Shown here piece after piece: positions 25,447-34,942 of a stretch of DNA of 64,000 bases. The notes under the pieces are model-generated. The model was not told the DNA's origin and ran no database searches. It saw nothing but the letters and a program-made list of their open reading frames with translations. This DNA comes from an uncultured Granulosicoccus sp. (GTDB lineage: Bacteria; Pseudomonadota; Gammaproteobacteria; Granulosicoccales; Granulosicoccaceae), in NCBI GenBank assembly GCA_947499955.1, contig CANMQI010000005.1, positions 248,001-312,000 on the forward strand, in the 5' to 3' direction. A program made the translations under genes and the position numbers. Each line of letters starts with the position of its first letter. Positions within the stretch are counted from its first letter, which is position 1.

Positions 25447-28236
25447 ATGAGCATCGATTTCTCCGCAGGGCAACGCTGGATCAGTGATACCGAGTCCGAT
25501 CTGGGTCTGGGTACCATCCTGGAAGTTGAACACAGACAGATAACCGTGGTCTTTCTGGCTACCGGTGAAACACGTATCTACGCCAAGGAGACGGCACCCT
25601 TGACGCGTGTCGCTTTCCTGCCCGGCGACATCATCAGCAGCCACGAAGGCTGGCAATTGCGGGTAGAGCACATCGAGGACGTCGATGGACTGCGTATCTA
25701 CAGTGGTACACGCGAGGATACCGGCGAAGCGGCTATCCTCAATGAAGCTTCACTGGACAACTTCCTGCAATTTCGTTCACCTCGCGACCGTCTGTTCGCC
25801 GGTCTGATCGACGGTCAGCGCTGGTTCTCTCTGCGCCGCAGCGTGTTCGAAAGTCGCCATCAGCTGGCCCAGTCACCGGTTCGCGGACTCATGGGAGCCC
25901 GCGTCAGCGTGTTGCCCCACCAGATCTACATCGCCGTCGAGGCACTCAAGCGACACCATCCGAGACTGCTGCTGGCCGATGAAGTCGGTCTGGGAAAGAC
26001 CATCGAAGCGGGCATGATCGTGCATGGCTCGCTGGTCAACAATCAGGTCAGCCGTGTTCTGATTACCGTGCCATCTGCCCTGTTGCACCAGTGGCTGGTG
26101 GAAATGCTGCGCAAGTTCAATCTCAACTTCCGCATCATGGATGCCGAACGCTTCGAGGAACTGCGTGACTCGGCCCCCGACAACAACCCCTTTCTGGCCG
26201 AGCAACTGGTTCTGTGCTCGCTGGATACCTTGCTCGAGGATGACGAGATCGGCGATGCCGCCACCAGCGCCGGCTGGGACATGCTGGTCGTCGATGAAGC
26301 CCATCACCTGAGCTGGGAGCCGGATGAGGCTTCCGATGCCTACACGCTGATCGAAGAGCTGGCCATGGAGACCCCCTCGGTACTGTTGCTGACCGCCACA
26401 CCCGAGCAGCTGGGCCAGTCAGGTCACTTTGCGCGACTGCGTCTGCTTGATCCGGAACGCTTCGGTTCACTGGAACAGTACATCGAGGAAGAAGCCTCGT
26501 TCGGCTGGGTCGCCTCGGTGGCCGACAAACTCTCCAGCGACCAGGCCCTGGACAGCGGTGAAATCACCCGGCTTCAGAGTCTGCTGGGTGAGACGTTCAG
26601 CGACAGCGAACAGAAGACCCTCACCTCCTCTACTGCCATGTCGCTCAGCGACCTGCCCCCTCAGCTGATCAACAAACTGGTCGATCGTCACGGCACCGGC
26701 CGCCTGATGTTTCGCAACACACGACGCGCCATCACCGGCTTCCCCGAACGACAGCTGCACACCTATCAGCTGGAGGAAGACACGCTCGAGTGCAAGGCCA
26801 TCTGGCTGCTCGAATTCCTGCTGGAACAATATCCGGAAAAGGTGCTGGTCATCTGCTCCAGACGGGAGACCGTTCAGGCGCTGGCCGAGCACCTGCGAGT
26901 CGCCGGTGTACAGAGCGCCCAGTTCCACGAAGGCATGTCCATCGTCGAGCGCGACCGCGCCGCCGCCTGGTTTGCCGATCCGGAAGAGGATTGTCGTTTG
27001 CTGCTGTGCTCCGAGATCGGCAGCGAAGGTCGCAATTTCCAGTTCCTGCACAACGTCGTCATGCTCGAGCTACCCGAATCACCCGACCTGCTCGAACAGC
27101 GCATCGGCCGACTCGATCGTATCGGTCAGACCCGGACCATCCAGATTCATGTGCCGAGCGCACCTGCCACACGCGACTCCCTGTTGTTGAACTGGTACCA
27201 CGAAGGCCTCGATGCCTTCGAACGAATCTGCAAGTCTGGCACTGCTGTGCGTGAACGTCTGGCCGAACAGCTCGATCCACTGCTGGCCCGCATGAGCGAT
27301 GGTGAGGATATCGCCGACAAGGAACTCAGTTCGCTGATCCAGACTACCCGCGAGCTGTCGCTGGAGCTGGATGCCGAACTGGAAGCCGGCCGGGATCGCC
27401 TGCTGGAACTGAACTCCAACCGTCCGGAACTGGTGCAGGAACACCTGGATGAACTGGCGCGAGTGGACCGCAACTACAGTCTGCAGGATTTCATGGAAGC
27501 GGTGTTCGATCGCTTCGGCGTCGATGTGGCCGAACAGCGCGATCACTGGATCATCCACCCGAGCGATCACATGCAGGTGGCGCACTTCCCGCATCTGCCG
27601 GCTGGCGGCATGACGCTGACCTTCGACCGCGCAACCGCCCTGACCCGTGAGGATTTCACCTACCTGACCTGGGACCACCCCATGGTGACAGCGTCGCTGG
27701 ATCTGATTCTGGATGAAGGCTTTGGTCAGGCAGACTGCCAGGTGATCAAGACAGATGAGCTGCCGAAGAACCTGACCTTTGTAGAGGCCAGTTACATCCT
27801 GCAGTGCACCGCTGACAAGAGTCTGAATATCGATCGTTACCTGCCGGCGCAGGTGCAGACCTGGAGCGTGGGTATCGATGGCAAGGATTACACCGAACAG
27901 GTTGCCGCGCTGGAGCTGGACAGTCTCAAGCAACGCTATGACCGCAACGCCCTGCGCAAGGTCGTGCTGAAGAACCGGGAAGTGCTGGAAAAACTGATCG
28001 ATCAGTCAGCCGCCCTGGCGGACAAGGCATTGCCTGAACTGGTGGACGGCGCCAGAGAGCGCATCGATGTGGAATACCAGGAAGCGCGAGAGCGATTGCA
28101 GTCACTCGCCCGCGTCAATCCGTCAGTGAAGCAGGAAGAGATTGACGCACTGGACGACCATCACAAGGCGCTGCATGCGGCCCTCGAAGCAACTCATGCA
28201 CGGCCTGTCTCCGTGCGTGTCATGTTCAACGGCTGA
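25447..28236 (+). CDS. rapA: RNA polymerase-associated SWI2/SNF2 ATPase RapA (HepA)
   Basis: A 929-residue recycling factor for RNA polymerase. The N-terminal Tudor-like region starts GQRWISDTESDLGLGTILEV. The helicase motifs are complete: motif I DEVGLGKT at 178-185, DEAH at 283-286, motif III LLTATPEQ and motif VI EQRIGRLDRIGQ. The conserved RapA C-terminal domain follows. Length is slightly below E. coli RapA (968). It is followed at once by xthA on the same strand, an order that would link polymerase recycling to DNA repair. Confidence 0.96.
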   Translation: MSIDFSAGQRWISDTESDLGLGTILEVEHRQITVVFLATGETRIYAKETAPLTRVAFLPGDIISSHEGWQLRVEHIEDVDGLRIYSGTREDTGEAAILNEASLDNFLQFRSPRDRLFAGLIDGQRWFSLRRSVFESRHQLAQSPVRGLMGARVSVLPHQIYIAVEALKRHHPRLLLADEVGLGKTIEAGMIVHGSLVNNQVSRVLITVPSALLHQWLVEMLRKFNLNFRIMDAERFEELRDSAPDNNPFLAEQLVLCSLDTLLEDDEIGDAATSAGWDMLVVDEAHHLSWEPDEASDAYTLIEELAMETPSVLLLTATPEQLGQSGHFARLRLLDPERFGSLEQYIEEEASFGWVASVADKLSSDQALDSGEITRLQSLLGETFSDSEQKTLTSSTAMSLSDLPPQLINKLVDRHGTGRLMFRNTRRAITGFPERQLHTYQLEEDTLECKAIWLLEFLLEQYPEKVLVICSRRETVQALAEHLRVAGVQSAQFHEGMSIVERDRAAAWFADPEEDCRLLLCSEIGSEGRNFQFLHNVVMLELPESPDLLEQRIGRLDRIGQTRTIQIHVPSAPATRDSLLLNWYHEGLDAFERICKSGTAVRERLAEQLDPLLARMSDGEDIADKELSSLIQTTRELSLELDAELEAGRDRLLELNSNRPELVQEHLDELARVDRNYSLQDFMEAVFDRFGVDVAEQRDHWIIHPSDHMQVAHFPHLPAGGMTLTFDRATALTREDFTYLTWDHPMVTASLDLILDEGFGQADCQVIKTDELPKNLTFVEASYILQCTADKSLNIDRYLPAQVQTWSVGIDGKDYTEQVAALELDSLKQRYDRNALRKVVLKNREVLEKLIDQSAALADKALPELVDGARERIDVEYQEARERLQSLARVNPSVKQEEIDALDDHHKALHAALEATHARPVSVRVMFNG

Positions 28237-28265
28237 TGCAGCCAGGCCAACCGGGAAATCCATCG

Positions 28266-29081
28266 ATGATTGTCGTCTCCTTCAATGTCAATAGTGTCCG
28301 GTTGCGCCTGCATCAGTTACAGGCCCTGGTCGATGCCCGCTCACCCGATGTCATCGGACTGCAGGAGACCAAGGTTGTGGATGCCGATTTCCCGGTGGAC
28401 GCCTTGCGCGAGATGGGTTACCACGCAGCCTTCGCCGGACAGAAGACCCACTACGGGGTGGCCATGCTGTCGAAGACACCCATGAGCGATATCAGCATCG
28501 GCTTCAGTACTGACGACGACGATGCACAGAAGCGACTCATCACCGCGACGGTGCAAAGTCCCAAAGGTGCGCCGGTCACTATCATCAATGGGTATTTTCC
28601 GCAGGGTGAAAAGCGCGATCACCCGGTCAAGTTCCCCGCCAAGGAGGCCTTTTATCGGGATCTGCAGAACAAGCTGATCAATGAGCACTCACCGGATCAG
28701 AACCTGCTGGTCATTGGCGACTTCAACGTCGCTCCCGTGGACGAGGACCTGGGCATCGGGGCTGACAATGTGAAACGCTGGCTGCGTTCGGGAGCCACCA
28801 GCTTTCTGCCCGAAGAGCGCCAATGGATACAACGATTGCAGGACTGGGGCCTGGATGACACTTACCGCATCAAGTACCCCGACCGCAATGATCGCTTCAG
28901 CTGGTTCGATTACCGCAGCCGTGGCTTTGATCGTGATCCGAAGCGGGGTCTGCGTATCGATCACCTGATGTGCACGCGCTCGATGACACCGACTCTGGTG
29001 GACAGTGGTATCGACTATGATATCCGTGCCATGGAGAAACCATCGGACCATTGCCCCGTCTGGTCCGAGTTCGATCTGTAA
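28266..29081 (+). CDS. xthA: Exodeoxyribonuclease III
   Basis: AP endonuclease and 3' exonuclease of base-excision repair, 271 residues. Visible motifs are VVSFNVNSVRLRL, LQETKV with the metal-binding glutamate, YGVAMLSK, LVIGDFNVAP, FDYRSRGF and the C-terminal RIDHLM and KPSDHCPVW. I took the ATG at 28266 because it gives the family N-terminus; the frame also opens at 28236, overlapping the rapA stop, but without a ribosome site. The gene is probably cotranscribed with rapA and ends before a terminator-like stem-loop. Confidence 0.94.
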   Translation: MIVVSFNVNSVRLRLHQLQALVDARSPDVIGLQETKVVDADFPVDALREMGYHAAFAGQKTHYGVAMLSKTPMSDISIGFSTDDDDAQKRLITATVQSPKGAPVTIINGYFPQGEKRDHPVKFPAKEAFYRDLQNKLINEHSPDQNLLVIGDFNVAPVDEDLGIGADNVKRWLRSGATSFLPEERQWIQRLQDWGLDDTYRIKYPDRNDRFSWFDYRSRGFDRDPKRGLRIDHLMCTRSMTPTLVDSGIDYDIRAMEKPSDHCPVWSEFDL

Positions 29082-29100
29082 CTCGCGCTATCCCCGCCAG

Positions 29101-29127
29101 ACCCCGTACACTCGAAACGGGGTTCTA
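29101..29127 (+). terminator. Terminator-like stem-loop after xthA
   Basis: Seven-bp inverted repeat ACCCCGT/ACGGGGT (29101-29107 with 29117-29123), 9-base loop, then TTCT. It lies 20 bases after the xthA stop. The T tract is short. Confidence 0.5.
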
Positions 29128-29202
29128 GTCACAAACTGCCCGGGCACTGTCTAGTAGTATCTCGACGAGGGAAGTTCCCCCTATCACCAACTGCGCAAGC
29201 CG

Positions 29203-30540
29203 GTGTCGCCCGTATTCATCGACACAATGGTTCGACAGGGATCGATCGAGTTGAATACTGCAACCTTCACCACTCATATCTCGGCACTGTCTCTCAGCCT
29301 CTGCCCCGCATTGGCAAGGAGTGCATCCGAGAGCCACTCACTCGCCCCCCTGCCAGTCGATCACCTGGCACCGATACTGGTCACGGCGCTGGCCATCGTG
29401 CTGCTGCTGATCGTAGTGATCTACCATCTGCGCAATCGCAAGAAGCCCTTGCCTCCGGTCAGAAGTTTCAGGTTCGCCGAAAAGATCGCCGACATCGCCT
29501 ATGCCCCCGAATTGAAGCAGGTAGGCCCGCGCCGCCGATCGGAGGATACAGGCAACGCGCTTGTCGACAGCGTTCAGTCGCTGAGTCTCATCTGCGATCA
29601 AGCCCTTCAAGGCAGTCATGGCAGATCCCTGGCATTGGTCGGCACACGACCCGGCAGCGGCGCAACCACCATTGCCATTGCTCTGGCTCGCAGCCTGGCT
29701 CACAGCGGCAAACGCACACTGCTGCTCGACCTGAACTTCGAACGACCCATGGTGCAGCTGAGCACCGGTGCCACCAGCACGGCCGGTATCAGCAACTTTC
29801 TCCTCACCGGACTCATCGATGGCATCGTGGCGCAGGACCCAGCCTCACCATTGGACATCATCGGCACTGGCAATCTGCCACTGCCGTCGGTGAAGGAGTA
29901 TCTGGCCAGTGCGCAGTACAAGGACAGCATGAACGCCCTGATGTCGATGTACGAACGCGTGATCGTGGATTGTGCACCCGCCGTCGCCGACCAGCCGGAC
30001 GTTTCCCGAATCGTTGCAGGCTGTGATCTGCGTCTATTGGTCATCGATACGCAACATGACACGGTGCAATCGCCCAATGTGCAGGGTCTGCTGCGCATTC
30101 ACAGACGCTGGCAACACGGCAACACCCTGCTGCTGCGCAACAAGGTCAGGAATGAGGCCGATTCGGCTGGCACGCCTGACACAGAACTGTCGCCACAGGC
30201 CAGCCTGCGCCCGGTGCATTCGGAGACGTGGATTCTGCAACAGCCAGATGAACTGTACACGCTCAAGCTCACCGAGCTGCGCTACCGACCGGTACTGACA
30301 AGACGCCAGATATCCAACTATGCCGGTCACCAGGTCGCCTGTTTTCGGCTGACCGTTCTCGATGAAGTCAATTATCTGCTGATTCTTGGACAATTTCAGG
30401 ATCGTGAAGCCGCCCTGCAGGCTGCCAGATCCTTGAGTCTGACCCACTCTTCCGTACTGCCCATCACCTATGCGGATGTCAAGAAGGGCATCAGGCTCGA
30501 GCAGCAACGCACACGATCGGCTGACTGTACGAAGGTGTGA
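29203..30540 (+). CDS. Membrane-anchored ParA/BY-kinase-like P-loop protein with degenerate Walker A and a SPOR domain
   Basis: A 445-residue protein. One transmembrane helix at about 55-76 is followed by a basic stretch and a CpsD/Wzc-type nucleotide-binding fold. The A' motif LLLDLNFERP (173-182) and Walker B VIVDCAP (253-259) are recognisable, but the P-loop reads GTRPGSGATT (147-156), with Ala in place of the essential Lys. It lacks a tyrosine-rich tail. Residues about 341-427 resemble a DamX-type SPOR domain (WILQQPDELYTLKL, LLILGQFQDREAALQAA), which binds denuded peptidoglycan. It may be an inactive partner in glycan export or division. The start (GTG 29203 or ATG 29227) is uncertain. 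Confidence 0.75.
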   Translation: MSPVFIDTMVRQGSIELNTATFTTHISALSLSLCPALARSASESHSLAPLPVDHLAPILVTALAIVLLLIVVIYHLRNRKKPLPPVRSFRFAEKIADIAYAPELKQVGPRRRSEDTGNALVDSVQSLSLICDQALQGSHGRSLALVGTRPGSGATTIAIALARSLAHSGKRTLLLDLNFERPMVQLSTGATSTAGISNFLLTGLIDGIVAQDPASPLDIIGTGNLPLPSVKEYLASAQYKDSMNALMSMYERVIVDCAPAVADQPDVSRIVAGCDLRLLVIDTQHDTVQSPNVQGLLRIHRRWQHGNTLLLRNKVRNEADSAGTPDTELSPQASLRPVHSETWILQQPDELYTLKLTELRYRPVLTRRQISNYAGHQVACFRLTVLDEVNYLLILGQFQDREAALQAARSLSLTHSSVLPITYADVKKGIRLEQQRTRSADCTKV

Positions 30541-30669
30541 ATTCAGCCCGATTGACGGGTCAGACTGCCTGACCAAAGGTATGAACGGCGTTCAATTTAC
30601 CCATTTGGGTGTAGCGACGCATACTCCGCCGCCCTAAGATTCTCTCCGACATACACGGAGGGCGTATCG

Positions 30670-31695
30670 ATGCAGGCAGTATCACTACTCGGACTGAGCG
30701 GCCTTTTCGTGCTCATGTGGAGTTCTGGCTGGATTGCATCACGACTCGCCATCGGCGAGCTGGATGTCATCACACTGCTGCTTGCTCGCTACCTGATTGT
30801 CCTGGTGGCGCTACTTGTCATGGTCACTCTGCTGAGCCACTGGCGACGCATGTCTCTGAGCGAGATGCTGCAGCAGATGCTGGTCGGTAGCCTGGTTCAC
30901 GGCATCTATCTGATGGCCGCTCTGAGCGCCTTCGAAGAAGGTGTTTCGGCAGGCCTCGTGGCATTCATCATGACTCTGCACCCGATGCTGACCGCAACCC
31001 TGTCAGCGCGGGTCAATGGTGAGGAGGTGTCTGCCAGACAATGGCAAGGGCTGCTGATCGGCACGCTGGCCATTGTCCTGACGGTTTCGGACAGTTACCG
31101 ACACGGTGCATCCGGTGCCGCACTGCTGTTGCCATTCCTGGCCGTGCTCGCCCTTACCGTGGGTTCTCTGCTGAACCGACATCTCGAGCTCTGCCACAAG
31201 GCCCGAGCAGAGCAGCCTCTGCCGGTATTGCTGATTCTGTTGTTGCAGAGCACAGGCGCCTTGCTGGTTCTGTTACCCATGCGTGACTCGAGCATCCCGC
31301 TGCAAGCCGATACCTTCAATACTGATGAATGGGTACTTCTGTTGTGGCTGGCGTTTGTCGCATCGCTGGGTGCCTACGCCGTATTGCAACTACTGCTCAG
31401 GCAGATATCAACCACGCGTGTCGCCAGTCTTGGATACCTGATACCACCGGCCACCATGGTGCAGGCCTACCTGATCTTCGGCGACAGACTCTCGGCGGTT
31501 GATGTCGGAGGGTTGGCCGTGGCAGCCATAGGCGTCTATTGCGTCATGACGCCGGGCCGCGCGCGACCCTCAACGGATTTCGGTCCCATCAACAGATCGC
31601 CCGGTGCCGCTCTGATGACGGCTCGCGGTCTGCCGCTGTCGATGAATCATCAGCCGCTACGAACCTGCAATGCCCCACTGGATATCGAGTTGTAA
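30670..31695 (+). CDS. EamA/DMT-superfamily transporter
   Basis: A 341-residue integral membrane protein with about ten helices in two EamA repeats (first GLFVLMWSSGWIASRLAIG, second after about residue 155, AVLALTVGSLLNRHLE). The C-terminal helix IGVYCVMTP is followed by a 40-residue hydrophilic tail longer than usual. It probably exports a small metabolite or amino acid; the substrate is unknown. The ATG follows CGGAGGGCG at a suitable distance. It stands alone, convergent with the nucleoside transporter operon. Confidence 0.88.
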   Translation: MQAVSLLGLSGLFVLMWSSGWIASRLAIGELDVITLLLARYLIVLVALLVMVTLLSHWRRMSLSEMLQQMLVGSLVHGIYLMAALSAFEEGVSAGLVAFIMTLHPMLTATLSARVNGEEVSARQWQGLLIGTLAIVLTVSDSYRHGASGAALLLPFLAVLALTVGSLLNRHLELCHKARAEQPLPVLLILLLQSTGALLVLLPMRDSSIPLQADTFNTDEWVLLLWLAFVASLGAYAVLQLLLRQISTTRVASLGYLIPPATMVQAYLIFGDRLSAVDVGGLAVAAIGVYCVMTPGRARPSTDFGPINRSPGAALMTARGLPLSMNHQPLRTCNAPLDIEL

Positions 31696-31777
31696 GACGC
31701 CGGCAGACCCCACGGCACTCTCACTCTTTCGCAAATGGGCACTGACCACGCACCCGGAAAAGACATCGGTAGCAGCA

Positions 31778-31799
31778 GCTCTGGCGTGAACGCCAGAGC
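31778..31799. terminator. Perfect stem-loop between convergent genes
   Basis: GCTCTGGCG and CGCCAGAGC form a perfect 9-bp stem with a TGAA loop between the EamA gene and the BMP gene. There is no T tract on either side, so its use as an intrinsic terminator is unproven. Confidence 0.5.
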
Positions 31800-31823
31800 C
31801 CTGCCACTGACCGGTTCAGATGC

Positions 31824-32912
31824 CTACTGTGGCAACTCGCCCTGTACGCCTTGCACGTAGAAGTTCATGCCCAGCAAGGTCTTGTCATCATAGATGCCGC
31901 CTTCTGGCAGAATTTCCTCACCAGCCTGATTCAGGATGGGGCCCTGAAAGGGATGAAAGCTACCGTCGATGATGCCTTCACGAACCACCTCGGCAGCGGC
32001 CTTCACATCATCAGGCACATCGGCGCTGTATTCGGGGAACGCCACCATGCCGGACGCAAGACCACCCCAGGTATCCATGGATTCCCAGGTTCCATCCATG
32101 GCTGCGCGGGTACGATCCACGTAGTACTGGTCCCAGTTGTCGATGATGGAGGTCAGCTGCGATTTGGGGGCAAAGGCAGACATGTCGGAGGCCTGACCAA
32201 AACCCAGAACGCCTCGCTCCTCGGCCACCTGCAACGGGGCCGGAGAATCGGTGTGCTGCGTGATGATGTCAGCGCCTTGATCGATCAGTGCCTTGGCAGC
32301 ATCGGCTTCCTTGCCCGGGTCGTACCAGCTGTTGACCCAGACGACTTTCACTTCGGCATCGGGGTTGACCTTGCGCATGGCGATGGTGAAGGCATTGATG
32401 CCACGCACGACTTCAGGGATGGGAAAGGAGCCGATATATCCGACGGTATTGGTCTTGGTCATCATGCCCGCGATGGTGCCGATCACTGCACGTCCCTCGT
32501 AGAAGCGAGCGCCGTAGGTCGAGACATTGTCGGCACGCTTGTAGCCGGTGGCATGTTCGAACTTGACGTTGGGAAAGTCACGCGCAACCTTCAGGGTCGG
32601 ATTCATGAAACCGAATGAGGTGGTATAGATGAGATCGTGACCACTGCTGGCCAGCTTGCGGATGACACGCTCGGCGTCGGCACCTTCAGGAACGCTTTCG
32701 ACAAAGGTGGTTTCGACATCAGCACCGAACTCATCCTGGACGGCCTTTCGACCGACATCGTGGCGGTAAGTCCAGCCATGATCCCCTACCGGACCGACGT
32801 AGACAAAACCGACCTTGAAAGGGTCGGCAGCCTGCGCAGACATTGCAGCAGCAGACAGTACTGCAGCTCCGAACACCAGTCCGGCTCGTTTCAGATACAC
32901 ACTAATTGACAT
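31824..32912 (-). CDS. BMP-family ABC transporter substrate-binding protein (nucleoside type)
   Basis: A 362-residue periplasmic binding protein of the PnrA/BmpA family. The ATG at 32912 follows GGAG with six-base spacing, and the product then starts with a signal peptide (AGLVFGAAVLSAAAMSAQA). Family features include VGFVYVGPVGDHGWTYRHDVGRKAV, GYIGSFPIPEVVRGINAF and FGQASDMSAFAPKSQLTSIIDNW. It is the last gene of an ATPase-permease-permease-receptor operon. Purine nucleosides are the usual ligands. Confidence 0.92.
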   Translation of the reverse strand: MSISVYLKRAGLVFGAAVLSAAAMSAQAADPFKVGFVYVGPVGDHGWTYRHDVGRKAVQDEFGADVETTFVESVPEGADAERVIRKLASSGHDLIYTTSFGFMNPTLKVARDFPNVKFEHATGYKRADNVSTYGARFYEGRAVIGTIAGMMTKTNTVGYIGSFPIPEVVRGINAFTIAMRKVNPDAEVKVVWVNSWYDPGKEADAAKALIDQGADIITQHTDSPAPLQVAEERGVLGFGQASDMSAFAPKSQLTSIIDNWDQYYVDRTRAAMDGTWESMDTWGGLASGMVAFPEYSADVPDDVKAAAEVVREGIIDGSFHPFQGPILNQAGEEILPEGGIYDDKTLLGMNFYVQGVQGELPQ

Positions 32913-32955
32913 GAACTTCTCCACTATGTGAATACAGCCTGACGACACTTCGTCA

Positions 32956-33879
32956 TCAGGTTGTCGGGTAAAACGATTGACCGATACTGGCCGGTGCGTT
33001 GCGCCGGATACGCCCACGGTCGCGAGAAATCAGCACCAGAACCAGAATGGTTGTGAGGTAGGGTAGCATCGACATCAGCTGCGATGGCACATTAATTCCC
33101 AGCGCCTGACCGTGTAACTGAAGGATGCTGATACCACCGAACAGATAGGCACCCAGCAGCAATCGACCAGGCTGCCAGACGGCAAAAACCACCAGTGCCA
33201 AGGCAATCCAGCCTCGACCGGCACTCATGTTCTCCACCCACATGGGGGTATAGACCAGCGACAGATAAGCGCCACCCAGGCCTGCACAGGCACCGCCGAA
33301 CAGGGTTGCCATGTAACGGACGCGAATCACCTTGATGCCCAGCGCATGCGCCGCATCGTGCGAGTCTCCCACAGCGCGCAGGACAAGCCCGGCACGGGTC
33401 CTGTTGAGGAACCAGGACACCAGAATCACGATGGCGAATGAGCCATAAACCAACGCATCATGGCTGAACAGCAAACGCCCCACCACCGGTAGCTCACTGA
33501 GCCAGGGAACATGCAATCGGGGCAGACCTTCGAAGGCTATGCCGACCAGCGATTGGCCCAGCAGCGCACTCAGGCCGATGCCGAAAATGGTCAGCGCCAG
33601 ACCCGTGGCCACTTGCGAAGACTGCAGGCTCAGTGTCAGAAAGGCAAAGATCAGCGCCAACAGCATGCCGGCGAGCATGCCGGCCACGATAGCCAGCGTG
33701 GCGCTACCCGTATGATGGGCCACGGCAAAACTGCAGACCGCACCACCAAGCATCATGCCCTCGACACCCAGGTTCAATACACCTGAGCGTTCCACGACCA
33801 GTTCACCAATGGCCGCATACACCAGGGGTGTGGCGGCTGTGATGATGGTCAGAATCGTGAGCATCAGAGTCTCGTTCAT
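32956..33879 (-). CDS. Nucleoside ABC transporter permease, second subunit
   Basis: A 307-residue integral membrane protein of the BPD_transp_2 family (NupQ/NupC-like). Typical segments are AATPLVYAAIGELVVERSGVLNLGVEGMMLGGA near the N-terminus and RAVGDSHDAAHALGIKVIRVRYMATLFGGACAGLGGAYLSL in the coupling region. It forms the membrane channel with the permease encoded 10 bases upstream. Confidence 0.93.
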   Translation of the reverse strand: MNETLMLTILTIITAATPLVYAAIGELVVERSGVLNLGVEGMMLGGAVCSFAVAHHTGSATLAIVAGMLAGMLLALIFAFLTLSLQSSQVATGLALTIFGIGLSALLGQSLVGIAFEGLPRLHVPWLSELPVVGRLLFSHDALVYGSFAIVILVSWFLNRTRAGLVLRAVGDSHDAAHALGIKVIRVRYMATLFGGACAGLGGAYLSLVYTPMWVENMSAGRGWIALALVVFAVWQPGRLLLGAYLFGGISILQLHGQALGINVPSQLMSMLPYLTTILVLVLISRDRGRIRRNAPASIGQSFYPTT

Positions 33880-33889
33880 GATTCCATCC

Positions 33890-34942
33890 TCACTTGAGCA
33901 CCACGCGGTAATTGATCAGCACATCGGTGGCCAGCAGAAAGAACAGCAGCAAGCCCTGAAACACCCCGGTCACGGCCAGCGGCAGGCTCAGGGTAATCTG
34001 TGCCGTCTCCCCGCCCAGATAGGACAAGGCCATGACCAGACCGGCAAACAACACACCAATCGGGTGCAGACGCCCCAGAAAGGCCACGATAATGGCGGTG
34101 AAGCCGTAACCCGGTGAAATACTCGGTAGCAACTGTCCGATAGGCCCCGCCACTTCGAACAACCCTGCCAGACCTGCGCAGCCACCACCGATCATGAGCG
34201 CCGTCCAGATCAGTTTCTTCTGACTGAAGCCGGCATGCGCCCCGGCGCGTGGCGCAGCGCCATTGACGCGCAAGGCGAAGCCCAGTAGCGTTCGTGTCAG
34301 CAGAACCCAGCCCGCCAACACCACTCCCAGCGCAACCATGGCACCGGCATGCAAGCGCGTGCCTTCCAGGATACGTGGCAACAGGGCCGCATCATGAAAC
34401 ATGCGCGACTCGGGGAAATTGAAACCGTCCGGATCACGCATGGGCCCCGAGACCAGCCAGGACAGCAGCAGTGTCGCCACATAGGTCAGCATGAGACTGG
34501 TCAGAATCTCGTTGACGTTGAAACGCGTTTTCAGCAGCGCCGGTATGGCCGCCCAGGCCATGCCGCCGGCAACACCGGCCAGTATCATCAGTGGCAGGAC
34601 ATACCAGCCATCGTTCTCGTGAAACAGTAACGCGACGGCTGCACCGGCAATGCCGCCCAGTATCAGCTGCCCTTCGGCACCGATATTCCACACCTGCGCA
34701 CGAAAGCCGATCGACAGAGCCACCCCAATGATGATCAGGGGTGCGGCCTTCACACCCAGTTCGGCCCACCCATACAGACTGCTCACGGGTTCGATGAAAA
34801 AGGCATAGAACGCGGCACCAATCGGCACACCGAGAATGGCGAACAGCAGCAAGCCGGCCAACAAGGTGATTCCCAGTGCCAGCAGTGGTGCCAGGTAACC
34901 CATCAGACGGGACGGATCGGCCCTTCTCTGCAGGGTAATCAT
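33890..34942 (-). CDS. Nucleoside ABC transporter permease, first subunit
   Basis: A 350-residue permease of the NupP type. I took the ATG at 34942, which overlaps the ATPase stop codon (ATGA); the longer frame to 35041 adds a non-family N-terminus. Visible are GVALSIGFRAQVWNIGAEGQLILGG, FNVNEILTSLMLTYVATLLLSWL and GYGFTAIIVAFLGRLHPIGVLFAGLVMAL. It pairs with the downstream permease. Confidence 0.92.
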   Translation of the reverse strand: MITLQRRADPSRLMGYLAPLLALGITLLAGLLLFAILGVPIGAAFYAFFIEPVSSLYGWAELGVKAAPLIIIGVALSIGFRAQVWNIGAEGQLILGGIAGAAVALLFHENDGWYVLPLMILAGVAGGMAWAAIPALLKTRFNVNEILTSLMLTYVATLLLSWLVSGPMRDPDGFNFPESRMFHDAALLPRILEGTRLHAGAMVALGVVLAGWVLLTRTLLGFALRVNGAAPRAGAHAGFSQKKLIWTALMIGGGCAGLAGLFEVAGPIGQLLPSISPGYGFTAIIVAFLGRLHPIGVLFAGLVMALSYLGGETAQITLSLPLAVTGVFQGLLLFFLLATDVLINYRVVLK

